Shown: positions 53,548-63,327, numbered from the stretch's first letter. The stretch: 64,000 nt of DNA from Anaerocolumna sp. AGMB13025 (GCF_029689925.1 NZ_CP121445.1:3394501-3458500), one strand, 5' to 3'. Notes: generated by a model not told the origin, from the letters alone. A program made the numbers and translations.

Positions 53548-54636
53548 TTAGTTTAAGATATAATTGATAGCATCAAGCATTTCGGTTTCCGTAACCGTTG
53601 TATCCATATATGCTTTTCCAATTTCGTCTAAGAGAATAAACTTAATTTGTCCTGCATCCATTTTTTTATCATGTAAGGCGGTCTTTAAGATATCCACGGC
53701 TTTGATACCGGACACAGTAGTGGGAAGATGGTACTCTTTAAGGGTGTTTACCAAATCGCTGAAATCTTCCTCTGTTATATGGTTACGTTTCCAGGATAAA
53801 TAACCTGCTGCAACCATACCCACAGCAACACATTCACCATGGAGAAGTTTAAACTCCATTAACTTTTCAACTGCATGTCCAATTGTATGTCCAAAATTCA
53901 ACAGCGCTCTATCGCCTAATTCCTTTGGGTCTTTTTCCACTACCTCACGTTTGATAAGGCAGCTTTTATAAATCATATCGAAAAGGGTATTTATATCCCG
54001 CTTAATAAGCAGCTGACGGTTTTCTTTTAACCAGTAGTAATACTCCCGGTCTTTTATCAGACCATGTTTAATGATTTCTCCAAAACCGGAAAAAAATTGT
54101 GCATCATTTAAGGTAAGCAGAGTCTTTAAATTCATATAAACAGATTTTGGCTGATGAAACGCACCTACCATATTTTTATAGGCAAGAAAATCAACTCCGG
54201 TTTTACCGCCGATACTGCTGTCTACCATAGCAAGCAAGGAAGTTGGCATCTGGATAAAGTTGATGCCTCTAAGATAGGTTGCTGCCCCATAACCGGTTAA
54301 ATCACCGACAACTCCGCCGCCTAAAGCAATCAGCAGATCTTTTCTGTCAAAACCTGACTGTATTAATCTTTCATAGAGTTTATATACCGTATCCAGATTC
54401 TTGCTGTCTTCACCGGCAGGAAATGTAAAGGTTTCTACTACTTTTGCATAGTCCTTTACGGTTTCTATTAATTCATTTAAGTACAATTTGCTTAGATTGG
54501 AATCCGTAACAATACAGATTTTTCTTTCCTTTGTATTAAGCTTATTAAGTTCGCGGTACAAAAAGGTATAATCCTGTGCCAGGGTAATATCATAGCTTGG
54601 TACTCCATTATATTTGACCGTTATATTTGTGTTCAT
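53548..54636 (-). CDS. aroB: 3-dehydroquinate synthase
   Basis: 362 residues from ATG 54636 (AGGAG upstream); an in-frame ATG at 54654 overlaps divIVA and covers the site. NAD motif GGGVVGDLTGYGAATYLRG, metal ligands in SGFGEIIKHGLI and LLNFGHTIGHAVEK plus HGECVAVGM. Catalyses the second step of the shikimate pathway. Its place among cell-division genes suggests operon convenience rather than function. Confidence 0.95.
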   Translation of the reverse strand: MNTNITVKYNGVPSYDITLAQDYTFLYRELNKLNTKERKICIVTDSNLSKLYLNELIETVKDYAKVVETFTFPAGEDSKNLDTVYKLYERLIQSGFDRKDLLIALGGGVVGDLTGYGAATYLRGINFIQMPTSLLAMVDSSIGGKTGVDFLAYKNMVGAFHQPKSVYMNLKTLLTLNDAQFFSGFGEIIKHGLIKDREYYYWLKENRQLLIKRDINTLFDMIYKSCLIKREVVEKDPKELGDRALLNFGHTIGHAVEKLMEFKLLHGECVAVGMVAAGYLSWKRNHITEEDFSDLVNTLKEYHLPTTVSGIKAVDILKTALHDKKMDAGQIKFILLDEIGKAYMDTTVTETEMLDAINYILN

Positions 54637-54640
54637 AAGG

Positions 54641-55456
54641 TTACTCCTGTTCATCCTCGATTAAATTGTAGAATTCAAACTCATCTTCCTCTTCTCTTTT
54701 GTCTAAATCGCTATTATTATAATAGTCAGTTTGGTTCGGTCTGGGGATATTGGGTTTGGCAGAATATTTTTTACTTCTTATCTCAGATGCCTTATTGCTA
54801 CCGGCAGGATTATCTTTTGTTGAATTCTCCGAATCAGTATAACGATTCCCCTTTTGAGAGTTATTGACTAAATTAGAATAGCTATTCTCTTTATCTGAGT
54901 TATTTGCTAATTTTGAATACCCATTCTCTCTTACTAAGGTTGAATTTTCATTCCCTTTTTCTACGTTAGCCGATTGTTCGCTATCTATAAATGTATTCAA
55001 ATTCGCTATATGTATCTGAAAGCTGTCACTTTCCAACAGCTCGCACTGAGCCGCCGCAAGATGCTTAAACTGCGCTTTGTAGGCTTCATACTGCCTGATT
55101 AGCTGTATGGTCTGCTGTTGAAGGTGGTTGAAATCATTTGAGGCATCTGCTAATATCAGCTGTGCTTTGCCTCTAGCCTCCGCTTCAATGGCTTTTGCCT
55201 GCTTTCTGGCCGTTTCTTTAGTTTCTTCTGCAGTCTGTTCTGCAAGAACCAAAGCTTTTTGCAACGTCTTTTCTATGGTTTTATAATAATTTAACCCCTC
55301 ATTCAAAGTATTGATTTTATCACTTAATTCCATTTTTTCTTTATATAAGGTTTCATATCCTATTAATACTTCGTTTATGAAATTATCTACGTCTTTTTTA
55401 TCATAACCAATTCCATTTTTAAAGGTTTTACTTTGTAATTCTATTGGTGTGATCAT
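54641..55456 (-). CDS. divIVA: DivIVA-domain cell division protein with repeat-rich tail
   Basis: 271 residues. The DivIVA head TFKNGIGYDKKDVDNFINEV at 11-30 is followed by a coiled coil to about residue 130. The C-terminal half is low complexity: three 12-13-residue repeats (ENGYSKLANNSDK, ENSYSNLVNNSQK, GNRYTDSENSTKD) at 177-214, then an acidic end. It should bind curved membrane at septa or poles and recruit partners. GGGAGG precedes the start. Confidence 0.92.
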   Translation of the reverse strand: MITPIELQSKTFKNGIGYDKKDVDNFINEVLIGYETLYKEKMELSDKINTLNEGLNYYKTIEKTLQKALVLAEQTAEETKETARKQAKAIEAEARGKAQLILADASNDFNHLQQQTIQLIRQYEAYKAQFKHLAAAQCELLESDSFQIHIANLNTFIDSEQSANVEKGNENSTLVRENGYSKLANNSDKENSYSNLVNNSQKGNRYTDSENSTKDNPAGSNKASEIRSKKYSAKPNIPRPNQTDYYNNSDLDKREEEDEFEFYNLIEDEQE

Positions 55457-55538
55457 TTCTTTTCCTCCCTAATCGTATTTAAAAATTATAAAAAGTGTAT
55501 CTTTATTAATATTTTTCTTTTGCCAATGGCGGACCTCA

Positions 55539-56300
55539 TTATATATATTTTTGCAATACAACAAAATATCTTCCTTTTTTCGTCTGATTCTGCATGCCCT
55601 TATATATAAATTTTCCAAATCCCCGGACTGACACAGTCTCGTCTTCCTTTAGCATATAGCTGTTGGACTCCACCAATCTGCCGTCAACAAAGACCTTCCC
55701 CCCTGAAATCAGAGATAACATACTGCTTCTGGAGGAGTTAAATGCCAAAGCAATAATAGAATCCAGTCTGGCTGAAGATACGGAACCTTTTATATCCTGA
55801 AAATTAGGTTCAATTTCTGGTGCCTCCTGATTTATGATATTGCATTTGATATTGGTATGTTTAATTTTATCCAAATTATCTATAATAAACTGGCTGATTG
55901 TGGTTTCACAGAATACATATCCTTCTTTTTCCTTAACCAGTATATCTCCAATTTTACTGCGGTCTATTCCGAGATTCATAATTGCACCTAAAAAATCACG
56001 ATGACTTAAATCATCGCTAAATTTTTTATTTAAGGGCAAAATGCGCACGCAGGTGATGTAATCTGAAAAAGCTTTTACAGAATCGTCTCCGTAAAAGCAT
56101 AAAACTTTCCTTTCAGCTCCGGTATATCCGCCAAAAAGGTCATAATTTACATTAGGTATTTCTTTTTTCATATGAAAGAATATACTGGTTTCATTTAAGT
56201 TAAGAAAATCAGTATAGGCGCAGATACCTTTATTCTCAGCAGCTCTTGCTAAATCAATAAATCTTTTACGCAGAATCTGCTCTTCTTTATCGTTATTCAT
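55539..56300 (-). CDS. ylmH: YlmH family S4-domain RNA-binding protein
   Basis: 253 residues. N-terminal YlmH-specific domain and a C-terminal S4 domain (ARLDSIIALAFNSSRSSMLSLI, SGGKVFVDGRLV). It sits in the conserved Firmicutes order sepF-yggT-ylmH-divIVA. YlmH has been linked to rescue of stalled 50S subunits in Bacillus; its role in division clusters is not clear. Confidence 0.92.
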   Translation of the reverse strand: MNNDKEEQILRKRFIDLARAAENKGICAYTDFLNLNETSIFFHMKKEIPNVNYDLFGGYTGAERKVLCFYGDDSVKAFSDYITCVRILPLNKKFSDDLSHRDFLGAIMNLGIDRSKIGDILVKEKEGYVFCETTISQFIIDNLDKIKHTNIKCNIINQEAPEIEPNFQDIKGSVSSARLDSIIALAFNSSRSSMLSLISGGKVFVDGRLVESNSYMLKEDETVSVRGFGKFIYKGMQNQTKKGRYFVVLQKYI

Positions 56301-56337
56301 ACCTGTCTCCTGTTAATGTTTTTGAATATCACACGTA

Positions 56338-56598
56338 TTATTTTAGGATATAGAAAAATTCCTGCAGAAATAAGATAATAACAAAACTTATTATCGGTGA
56401 TAAATCGGCTGCTGGTGTGTTAAAAATAGAGTGTTTCAACAGATAACGCACCGGTACCAGAACAGGATCAATTAAAACGGCTAAAAAACTCTTTATGCTG
56501 TGATTAATCGGAAACCAGGAGGTTATAACATATAAAAATAAAATCATCTCAAGTACAATAAAAAACACATATAAAGCATTATATAATAAATGAGCCAT
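56338..56598 (-). CDS. YggT family membrane protein
   Basis: 86 residues with two membrane helices; SWFPINHSIKSFLAVLIDPVLVPVR is the YggT signature, in two parts WFPINHSIKSFL and DPVLVPVRYLL. It starts 5 bases after sepF, probably by coupled translation. Members are implicated in osmotic stress and division; the exact function is unknown. Confidence 0.93.
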   Translation of the reverse strand: MAHLLYNALYVFFIVLEMILFLYVITSWFPINHSIKSFLAVLIDPVLVPVRYLLKHSIFNTPAADLSPIISFVIILFLQEFFYILK

Positions 56599-56603
56599 AG
56601 TTA

Positions 56604-57170
56604 TTAAAATTCCTTATTCAAAGTCGGTACCTCAAACCCATCATTCTGGATAAGATCGAGATAATCCCCGGAGATGTCTACAGTTTCGGGTGAGATTATA
56701 AATATATAACTTGATATCTGATGCAGCTTGCCGTTCATAGCATAAACTGATCCGGAAATAAAATCCATAATTCTCTGTGCCAAATCTACATCAAAACCTT
56801 CCAGATTAATAACCGCTGCCCGACCGGATAATAACATATCGCAAATATCCTGTGAATCCTCAAAATTGCCGGGTTTCATAATACAGACTTCAAAACCTTT
56901 TGGAGTTGTACGGATTGGAACAACCTTATTCGTAGAAGTTCTCTCAAGTCTGGTCACTTTATCCTTCTTAGGGTCATTCATAATAGCACTCATGATCGGA
57001 GATTGTTCTTCTCTTTCGTATGCCTGACGAACCGGCTGTTTTACAGTTTTTCGTTCTACCCGTTCGGCACGCCTCGCTTCTTTTTCTTCCTCTTCGCTGA
57101 CGTAATCATCATAATCATCATCTTCTGTCAGTTTTAATGAATCTAAAATATTCTTAAATATATTTGCCAT
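56604..57170 (-). CDS. sepF: Cell division protein SepF
   Basis: 188 residues. Amphipathic N-terminal membrane helix (NIFKNILDSLKLTEDD), an acidic linker, and the C-terminal SepF domain (VCIMKPGNFEDSQDI, AAVINLEGFDVDLAQRIMDFISG). SepF tethers FtsZ to the membrane and shapes the septum. GGAG precedes the start. First gene after yggS in the division cluster. Confidence 0.95.
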   Translation of the reverse strand: MANIFKNILDSLKLTEDDDYDDYVSEEEEKEARRAERVERKTVKQPVRQAYEREEQSPIMSAIMNDPKKDKVTRLERTSTNKVVPIRTTPKGFEVCIMKPGNFEDSQDICDMLLSGRAAVINLEGFDVDLAQRIMDFISGSVYAMNGKLHQISSYIFIISPETVDISGDYLDLIQNDGFEVPTLNKEF

Positions 57171-57228
57171 GTACCTATCTCCTATCCATAATAATCTGGT
57201 TCACTATATTCCCTTTATACTTAATTCG

Positions 57229-57921
57229 CTAAATCATATATTCACGTTCACCGAATATTCCTGTCCCAACACGCACCATCGTTGCGCCTTCTTCAATTGC
57301 CACTTCATAATCGCCGGTCATTCCCATTGATAGTTCATCCATACTAACATTATCGATGTTTTTCAATTTGATGTCAACCTTTAATTGTCGCAAATTTCTA
57401 AAATGCTCCCTATTTTTCTCCGGATTATCTACAAAAGGTGCAATAGTCATCAAGCCTTTTATGCGCAGGTTTTTAAGCTGCGCTATCTCAAGGATCAACG
57501 GATAGACTTCCTCTGCCGATACACCGAATTTTGTGTCTTCTCCTGCTACATTTACTTCAATTAAAATGTCACAGATAATGCCTTTTTTGGCTGCTTCTTT
57601 ATCTATTTGCTCCGCCAGTTTATACGAATCTACAGAATGAATAAGCACAGCCTTGTCTACGATATATTTTACCTTATTTGTCTGTAAATGTCCAATTAAA
57701 TGCCACCTTAAATCTTTTGGCAGAATCTCATATTTGGTAGTTAATTCCTGTACTTTATTTTCACCGAAATCAACGATTCCCTCAGCCATTACCTCCTCAA
57801 TCATCGAAACCGGTTTTGTTTTACTTACAGCAATTAAAGTTACTTCTTCGCGTAAACGGCTAGCTCTTAAGCAGGCATTCTGTATATTTTGCTCAACGAC
57901 AGATAAATTTTCTTTAATCAA
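57229..57921 (-). CDS. YggS family pyridoxal-phosphate homeostasis protein
   Basis: 230 residues from TTG 57921, eight bases after AAGGAG; a longer ATG frame to 57939 includes that site. PLP lysine in LIAVSKTKPVSMI, and the HLIGHLQTNKVKYIVD and GLMTIAPF blocks are those of the YggS/PROSC family. It keeps free PLP in balance and has no known enzyme activity. Confidence 0.94.
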   Translation of the reverse strand: MIKENLSVVEQNIQNACLRASRLREEVTLIAVSKTKPVSMIEEVMAEGIVDFGENKVQELTTKYEILPKDLRWHLIGHLQTNKVKYIVDKAVLIHSVDSYKLAEQIDKEAAKKGIICDILIEVNVAGEDTKFGVSAEEVYPLILEIAQLKNLRIKGLMTIAPFVDNPEKNREHFRNLRQLKVDIKLKNIDNVSMDELSMGMTGDYEVAIEEGATMVRVGTGIFGEREYMI

Positions 57922-57956
57922 AACAATGACTCCTTCCATATGTTACAAATAAAAAT

Positions 57957-59342
57957 CTAATATATTATTTTTTGCTCAACCGCAGTTTTACTATCCAGCG
58001 CAATATGATCATAGACCGAAAGACCATACTCTGTGCCTTTTTTCACAATACAATACTCCTCATTTTCATATAGGACTTCAATCCTTCTAAAAACCGCATA
58101 TCCTTTATTTACATTAAAGACTCCTTCTAATGTCTCTTTTTGGCTGACGGTAAATTCTTTATCGGCATCTTTTAAATGAATCCTGTCCCCCGATTGAAAC
58201 AATCTTGCATCGACATAACCATACTTTTCATCTTTATAGTAAATATCGGCAGGCACAAAATCATATTTGGGTTCTCCCTTTTCGGTAAAGGTTACCTTAG
58301 CCAGACCTGTACTACCAGTGTTTCCGCCTTCTGTAAAATACTTAAGGGGTATCTTGTAAAACTCCTTTTTTACGATAGAGGATACCGGTATTTTGATGCC
58401 TTCGGCAGAATTGATGGCTATTTCAACATTAATAAACCGCTGGTTAATATATCGGATCATAAACCGGCTTAAATCCAGTCGGGCAAAATAATCCGTACCT
58501 TTTTGATATACAGTAATCGGAGCCGTGGTAGTTACTCCATCATCCCGAAACGTTAGTTTAACACTGTCCTTATCGGATAATTTTTTATATTGCTCTTTAT
58601 TCAGTAATAACAATATGCTCCAGTTATCACTTTTTATGATTTTATATACAGGGCTTCCTTTTTCAATTAAATCCATAGTACGAAGCTGAATTTTCTTATA
58701 ATCCTCAGCCTTAAAATTCTCAGCCGTTACGGCATCAATGGATAACTTCTCAAAATTATCCACACTATATGTAATAATACCACTGTATTTTGATTTTAAA
58801 ACTTTAAACGAACTGCTTGTCCCATTATCCTTTAAGGCAGTATTAAGTTTTGCTAATTTGCTGTCATTCACGATTTCCAGTACGGAATTTTCTATATTAT
58901 ATTTAAAATTATAAACAGACTGATAATTACTGTCCTGATAACTGTTTTGAAAATCATTGATATCCTTTTTAAAAGAAACCGTATCATCCGGTGTTAATGC
59001 TATGGCATTATCACTGTTGCCGATCAATTCATAGGTATCTTTATTTTCATCTACGGAATAAATCGTTGAATTTTTTGAAACCCGTTCTCCATCACCATGA
59101 TAATAATTAATGTAACCGGCTATATTTGTATTAAAAATTTCTTCATCCCTAAAGATAATTCCAGTAAATACATTATCGTCAGAAGTGGTACCTTCCTTAA
59201 CTTCATATATTACTAAATGATCTTTCATTAAATATATATATACACTGATTAACACATAAACAAAAATAATCAGAAAAACTAAAACTCCAATATTGATGCT
59301 TTTACGTTTCCGGTATTTGGTAACTTTACTGCCTGAACTCAA
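57957..59342 (-). CDS. HlyD-like membrane protein in the division cluster
   Basis: 461 residues. One N-terminal membrane helix (INIGVLVFLIIFVYVLISVY), then a long outside part with barrel-sandwich-like strands (VFTGIIFRDEEIF, AGYINYYHGDGERVSKNSTIYSV) as in HlyD/RND adaptor proteins, and later SPVYKII, KIPVSSIVK. No transporter is encoded beside it. Similar proteins occur at this place upstream of yggS-sepF in related clostridia, so it may serve the division machinery or the wall rather than export. Confidence 0.75.
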   Translation of the reverse strand: MSSGSKVTKYRKRKSINIGVLVFLIIFVYVLISVYIYLMKDHLVIYEVKEGTTSDDNVFTGIIFRDEEIFNTNIAGYINYYHGDGERVSKNSTIYSVDENKDTYELIGNSDNAIALTPDDTVSFKKDINDFQNSYQDSNYQSVYNFKYNIENSVLEIVNDSKLAKLNTALKDNGTSSSFKVLKSKYSGIITYSVDNFEKLSIDAVTAENFKAEDYKKIQLRTMDLIEKGSPVYKIIKSDNWSILLLLNKEQYKKLSDKDSVKLTFRDDGVTTTAPITVYQKGTDYFARLDLSRFMIRYINQRFINVEIAINSAEGIKIPVSSIVKKEFYKIPLKYFTEGGNTGSTGLAKVTFTEKGEPKYDFVPADIYYKDEKYGYVDARLFQSGDRIHLKDADKEFTVSQKETLEGVFNVNKGYAVFRRIEVLYENEEYCIVKKGTEYGLSVYDHIALDSKTAVEQKIIY

Positions 59343-59491
59343 TCTTAAATCCTCCTTTACATTTCCTATCTATTATACTTTTAATTGTCTAAGAATAAAA
59401 GACCTAAATGTACTTTTTTACAAAATATGATTAGGAATATTAAGCATAAAAATGGTAACAATAATTAATGCAACAAAAAGGAGGTAATCAA

Positions 59492-59689
59492 TTGAAAACA
59501 GTAGACTATATAGCATTGTGTTTAGTTATTATCGGAGCCATCAATTGGGGCTTAATCGGATTTTTGGGATTCGATCTGGTAAGAGTAATTTTTGGTGACA
59601 TGACTTGGGTATCAAGAGTTATTTATGCTGTGGTAGGTATTGCTGGTTTGTATGCATTAAGTTATTTCGGAAGATTACGTAACGAATAA
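59492..59689 (+). CDS. DUF378 small membrane protein
   Basis: 65 residues from TTG 59492, six bases after AGGAGGT; the ATG at 59468 lies upstream of that site. Two membrane helices with the family motif LVIIGAINWGLIGFLGFDLV and YAVVGIAGLYALS. Function unknown. It is the only + strand gene in this cluster and has a strong terminator of its own. Confidence 0.88.
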   Translation: MKTVDYIALCLVIIGAINWGLIGFLGFDLVRVIFGDMTWVSRVIYAVVGIAGLYALSYFGRLRNE

Positions 59690-59738
59690 TTAAGCAATAC
59701 CATTTTGGACGCCAAACTAAAACAGACGTCTTATTAAT

Positions 59739-59770
59739 AAACAAGCGGCACTAAACTGTGCCGCTTGTTT
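59739..59770 (+). terminator. Rho-independent terminator of the DUF378 gene
   Basis: AAACAAGCGGCAC and GTGCCGCTTGTTT form a perfect 13-bp stem with a 6-base loop, 50 bases after the stop. Confidence 0.9.
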
Positions 59771-59939
59771 ATCTGTCTATATGATTTATTAAAACATAAA
59801 TTTTTCAATAGGTATATTAAATTAATTTGATTGATTAATTTACTTTGCGGGATTTAACTATAACTTATTCTTTAAGGTATAATAAAACCTTTATTTATTC
59901 ATTGGTCCATCTTTACTCATAGGGTATATTATTATTTAT

Positions 59940-60359
59940 TTATAAGGAAACAACAATTTTATCTTTGATTGGTTCTGGGAATTCGGTTTCATTAAGAGAT
60001 ATACTGATGACAAAGTCTATATTGAATTCGTTCGAAATGTGTTCCAATTTCTCAAGGATTAAGGAGACATTAGGACCTTCCGTATAAGCGATCTTTAAAA
60101 AGCTGTCTACATAAACCGCTTCCACATCATGATCCTGCGATAGGAGACCGCAGATAAAACCAATAAACTCACTGTAATTTTCAATGCAATAATCTTTTAC
60201 ATTAATTAATCTTATCTTATTACTTAATTCGTACATATGCTTGTTACTTTTGTCAAGATAAACAATACTGCCTTTCGCTGCTCTTACTGCGGAATTAGCT
60301 TTTTCAATTAAAATCTTGGTTTTGCCTTTACCTTTTTCGCCTGCAATAATCTGTATCAT
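59940..60359 (-). CDS. Small P-loop protein of unknown function
   Basis: 139 residues. Walker A AGEKGKGKTKIL at 6-17 and a Walker B-like strand VEAVYVDSFLK near 80; too short for a full RecA-type ATPase but similar to the thymidine-kinase/PilT-like minimal fold. Strong ribosome site (AGGAGGAG). Lies between the D-alanyl-D-alanine carboxypeptidase and the DUF378 gene. Small twitching-motility-like ATPases of this kind are common in clostridia without assigned roles. Confidence 0.65.
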   Translation of the reverse strand: MIQIIAGEKGKGKTKILIEKANSAVRAAKGSIVYLDKSNKHMYELSNKIRLINVKDYCIENYSEFIGFICGLLSQDHDVEAVYVDSFLKIAYTEGPNVSLILEKLEHISNEFNIDFVISISLNETEFPEPIKDKIVVSL

Positions 60360-60474
60360 TGTAATCTCCTCCTTAAGATGTGTACAAAATTTGGGTGATA
60401 TGTATAAATAAATAATTAATATAACTTAATTATAGTCTATTATTACTCGAAAAACAACCAAAAAATAGAAATGA

Positions 60475-61434
60475 TTATTTAATCTTTTCTAATAAATGTG
60501 TCATTTGTGAAAATAAACTATTACTACCATCCGCTTGTAAAATTAAGGATATATAGGATTTATTCTTTTTATCTTTACTGTAAAGAATTAAACAATTACC
60601 TGCTTTACTGGTGGTCCCGGTTTTACCGCCCACTACGGTTACTCCCTCCGGAGCCTTTTCCGTACCTTTTAAATAACGGTCTGTAGTAGCAAGTTCCTTT
60701 TTTTGTTCCTGTCCCTGAGCATCTTTATAAATTGCTGTATAACTTTCTTGATTGATAATGGATACAAATTTGTCGTATTTTAACAGTGCATTGAAAATCA
60801 AATACAAATCATATGCTGTCGTGTAATGATTATCGTCATGTAAGCCATGAGGATTAACAAAATGCGAATGTACTGCCCCAATACTTTTAGCAGTTTCATT
60901 CATCTTATCCGCAAATCCTTCCACTGTTCCTCCTATATGTTCGGCTATGGCAATCCCGGCATCATTACCGGAATATACCAATAAACTGTTTAATAAGACC
61001 TCCATACTTATCTTGTCGCCTTCTTTAAATCCACAGAGTTTGGCACCACTTTCCGTTATATGGGATGCATTATAACTTACAGTTACCGTATCGGATAAAT
61101 TACCTTCCTTTAAAACTACTAAAGCAGTAATTAATTTTGTTAAACTGGCCGGATACATCCGCTCATAGACGTTGTTGGCATAAAGTACTACATCATCACT
61201 GTCATTGACAATAAGTGCTGATGTAGCAGTTATACTGGGATCCTCCATATGATTTAATTCATCGGGAATTACCGTCAGATCCCTTGCAAAAAAATCCGAC
61301 ACTTCGGTGCCGATATTATTTTCATAACGAATTACATTATTTGTCTCCGAATATGGTAATAACGCTTTGGAGGAATTAGAACATCCTGTTAAAAATGCGA
61401 GAGACATTAAAATACATATTAACTTTTTTTTCAT
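60475..61434 (-). CDS. D-alanyl-D-alanine carboxypeptidase (lipoprotein, S11 family)
   Basis: 319 residues from ATG 61434 (GAGG upstream). Lipobox LTGC with Cys18. Ser97-Leu-Thr-Lys100 (PASLTKLI), Ser155-Gly-Asn157 (YSGNDAG) and Lys271-Thr-Gly (GGKTGTTSKAG) are the penicillin-binding motifs. It trims pentapeptide stems in the wall. Compared with DacA/DacF it lacks the C-terminal beta domain and is anchored as a lipoprotein instead. Confidence 0.93.
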   Translation of the reverse strand: MKKKLICILMSLAFLTGCSNSSKALLPYSETNNVIRYENNIGTEVSDFFARDLTVIPDELNHMEDPSITATSALIVNDSDDVVLYANNVYERMYPASLTKLITALVVLKEGNLSDTVTVSYNASHITESGAKLCGFKEGDKISMEVLLNSLLVYSGNDAGIAIAEHIGGTVEGFADKMNETAKSIGAVHSHFVNPHGLHDDNHYTTAYDLYLIFNALLKYDKFVSIINQESYTAIYKDAQGQEQKKELATTDRYLKGTEKAPEGVTVVGGKTGTTSKAGNCLILYSKDKKNKSYISLILQADGSNSLFSQMTHLLEKIK

Positions 61435-61494
61435 AATTCTAAACCTCACCAAAAGTATAATCGGGTATTTTAGGTTTATTCATCCGGCACCTGA

Positions 61495-61893
61495 TTATGC
61501 TTTAAAAATTTCACGCCAGTCCAAATCTCCCCGGTCTAATGCTTTTATTAACAACTCTGCTGATGCAAGATTGGTTGCTAATGGTATATTATGAGTATCA
61601 CACAAACGGACAACATTATTCACGTCCGGCTCATGAGATTTCGGAGAAAGGGGATCTCTTAAAAAAATAACTAAATCAATCTGATTATGCTCAATCTGAG
61701 CTCCCATCTGTTGTTCACCGCCTAAATGACCGGCAAGATACTTATGAACATTTAAGTTTGTTACTTCTTCAATTAATCTTCCGGTAGTTCCGGTGGCATA
61801 CAGCTCGTGTTTATTTAATATTCCCCTATATGCTATACAAAAGTTCTGCATTAATTTCTTTTTTGCATCATGTGCAATCATTCCAATATTCAT
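61495..61893 (-). CDS. mgsA: Methylglyoxal synthase
   Basis: 132 residues. [34 protein letters not shown] and [15 protein letters not shown] with the catalytic Asp are the MgsA motifs. It converts dihydroxyacetone phosphate to methylglyoxal to free phosphate. It sits 6 bases after rodA, an order conserved in Lachnospiraceae-type genomes, and shares its substrate with the GlpA-like oxidase at 45 kb. Confidence 0.96.
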   Translation of the reverse strand: MNIGMIAHDAKKKLMQNFCIAYRGILNKHELYATGTTGRLIEEVTNLNVHKYLAGHLGGEQQMGAQIEHNQIDLVIFLRDPLSPKSHEPDVNNVVRLCDTHNIPLATNLASAELLIKALDRGDLDWREIFKA

Positions 61894-61899
61894 ATGGTT

Positions 61900-63027
61900 T
61901 TACCCCCTTTTATTTTTTCGCTGTAAACTTATATTCATAACTAAACCTATTGCTATCATACTGCTGGTCATGGAACTAAGACCATAACTTACAAAAGGCA
62001 ATGGTATTCCGGTATTTGGTAAAAGCGCTGTCGCTACTCCAATATTGACAAATACCTGGAACATAAACATGGATGCGATACCAATTGCAATAAGCATCCC
62101 TTTAAAGTCAGGTGCATGACGAGCAATACTGATACACTTAAAAATGATTACTGCTAATATAAATATTATAACACATCCGCCAATAAATCCAAGAGATTCT
62201 CCTATTACAGAGAAAATAAAATCGCTTTCTGCTATCGGAATAGAATCACTTTGAAGAGCATCTTTTCCTTCTGTCAGCAGTTTACCCGTCAATTTACCGG
62301 AACCAATTACTTCAATAGAATTATCCTGCTGATACAAGGTAGCTGCCGAACTGTCCAATTCCGGATTCAAAAAAGATACAATTCGGTTTTGCTGATAGTT
62401 TGTTAAGAAAAAGACCTTATATCCCTGCTCAACACACCATAATGTTCCAAACACTAAAGGAATTCCAATCAGCAATACAGGCAGAATTATCCGGTAACTT
62501 AATCCACCGCAGAAAACCATCATGGCAAATACAAACAAGATGACCAAACTAGTGGACAAGTTTGTCTGGATTAATATCAAAAAGGTGGGCATTGCAGTTA
62601 AGATACCAATTAATAAAAAGATATAAAATTTATTCATCTTGTCCTTAAATATGACTATTAGCTGGGCTATAAAAATAATCAGAATTATTTTACTTAACTC
62701 AGAAGGCTGAAACAATATCACCTTTAAATTTAACCATCTTTTTGAATTATTAACCGTAGTACCAAAAAGTCTTACAGCAACTAAGAGCCCCATATTGATA
62801 ATATATAAAGGGATATAAAATAGGCATACAAAATGGTAGTCAACCAAAGAAACAAAAAGAATGACAAATATACCTAATATAATACCCATTACCTGCTTTT
62901 TGAAAAGACCTTCTCCATCCCCTTCAACAAGCCTAACCAGGTAAGCTCCTATACCACTTAATAATATTACGAAAAAAAACAACGATATGTTATAATTCTT
63001 AATATTGTACTGCTTAAATTGAAACAT
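61900..63027 (-). CDS. rodA: Rod-shape SEDS protein RodA (FtsW/RodA family)
   Basis: 375 residues from ATG 63027 (AAGGA upstream). Ten membrane segments; catalytic region PSELSKIILIIF, and NTGIPLPFVSYGLSSM in the C-terminal part are SEDS signatures. It polymerises glycan strands together with a class B PBP. The min system upstream and mgsA downstream mark it as the RodA that travels with min genes rather than FtsW or SpoVE, though these are hard to separate by sequence alone. Confidence 0.9.
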   Translation of the reverse strand: MFQFKQYNIKNYNISLFFFVILLSGIGAYLVRLVEGDGEGLFKKQVMGIILGIFVILFVSLVDYHFVCLFYIPLYIINMGLLVAVRLFGTTVNNSKRWLNLKVILFQPSELSKIILIIFIAQLIVIFKDKMNKFYIFLLIGILTAMPTFLILIQTNLSTSLVILFVFAMMVFCGGLSYRIILPVLLIGIPLVFGTLWCVEQGYKVFFLTNYQQNRIVSFLNPELDSSAATLYQQDNSIEVIGSGKLTGKLLTEGKDALQSDSIPIAESDFIFSVIGESLGFIGGCVIIFILAVIIFKCISIARHAPDFKGMLIAIGIASMFMFQVFVNIGVATALLPNTGIPLPFVSYGLSSMTSSMIAIGLVMNISLQRKNKRG

Positions 63028-63039
63028 GCAAATCAATCC

Positions 63040-63315
63040 TTATTTTTTATTTTTAAGATCCTTTATCGGAATATTTGCAAAAAGCGCTGGAACAACTCCG
63101 TTATTTCCTTCTGATTCGGTTTGGGTAATTTTGATGTCCAAACCGTCCATATCGATCTCAATATATCTTGATATTACTGTAATAATATCATTTTTCATCT
63201 GTTCCATTATTTCAGGAGAACAGCCGGCGCGATCAGAAACCAGAACTAATTTTAGTCGGTCCTTGGCCACGTTACTGGACGTTTTTTTCTTGAAAAAATC
63301 CGCCAAACTCATCAT
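63040..63315 (-). CDS. minE: Cell division topological specificity factor MinE
   Basis: 91 residues. MSLADFFKKKTSS is the membrane and MinD-contact start; AKDRLKLVLVSDRAGCSPEIMEQMKNDI (seen as RLKLVLVSDRAG and MEQMKNDIITVISRYIEID) is the usual MinE core. GAGGGGA precedes two adjacent ATGs; the first is reported. With MinD and MinC it keeps the division site at mid-cell. MinE together with a DivIVA protein in one cluster is a clostridial combination. Confidence 0.95.
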   Translation of the reverse strand: MMSLADFFKKKTSSNVAKDRLKLVLVSDRAGCSPEIMEQMKNDIITVISRYIEIDMDGLDIKITQTESEGNNGVVPALFANIPIKDLKNKK

Positions 63316-63327
63316 ACTATCCCCTCT

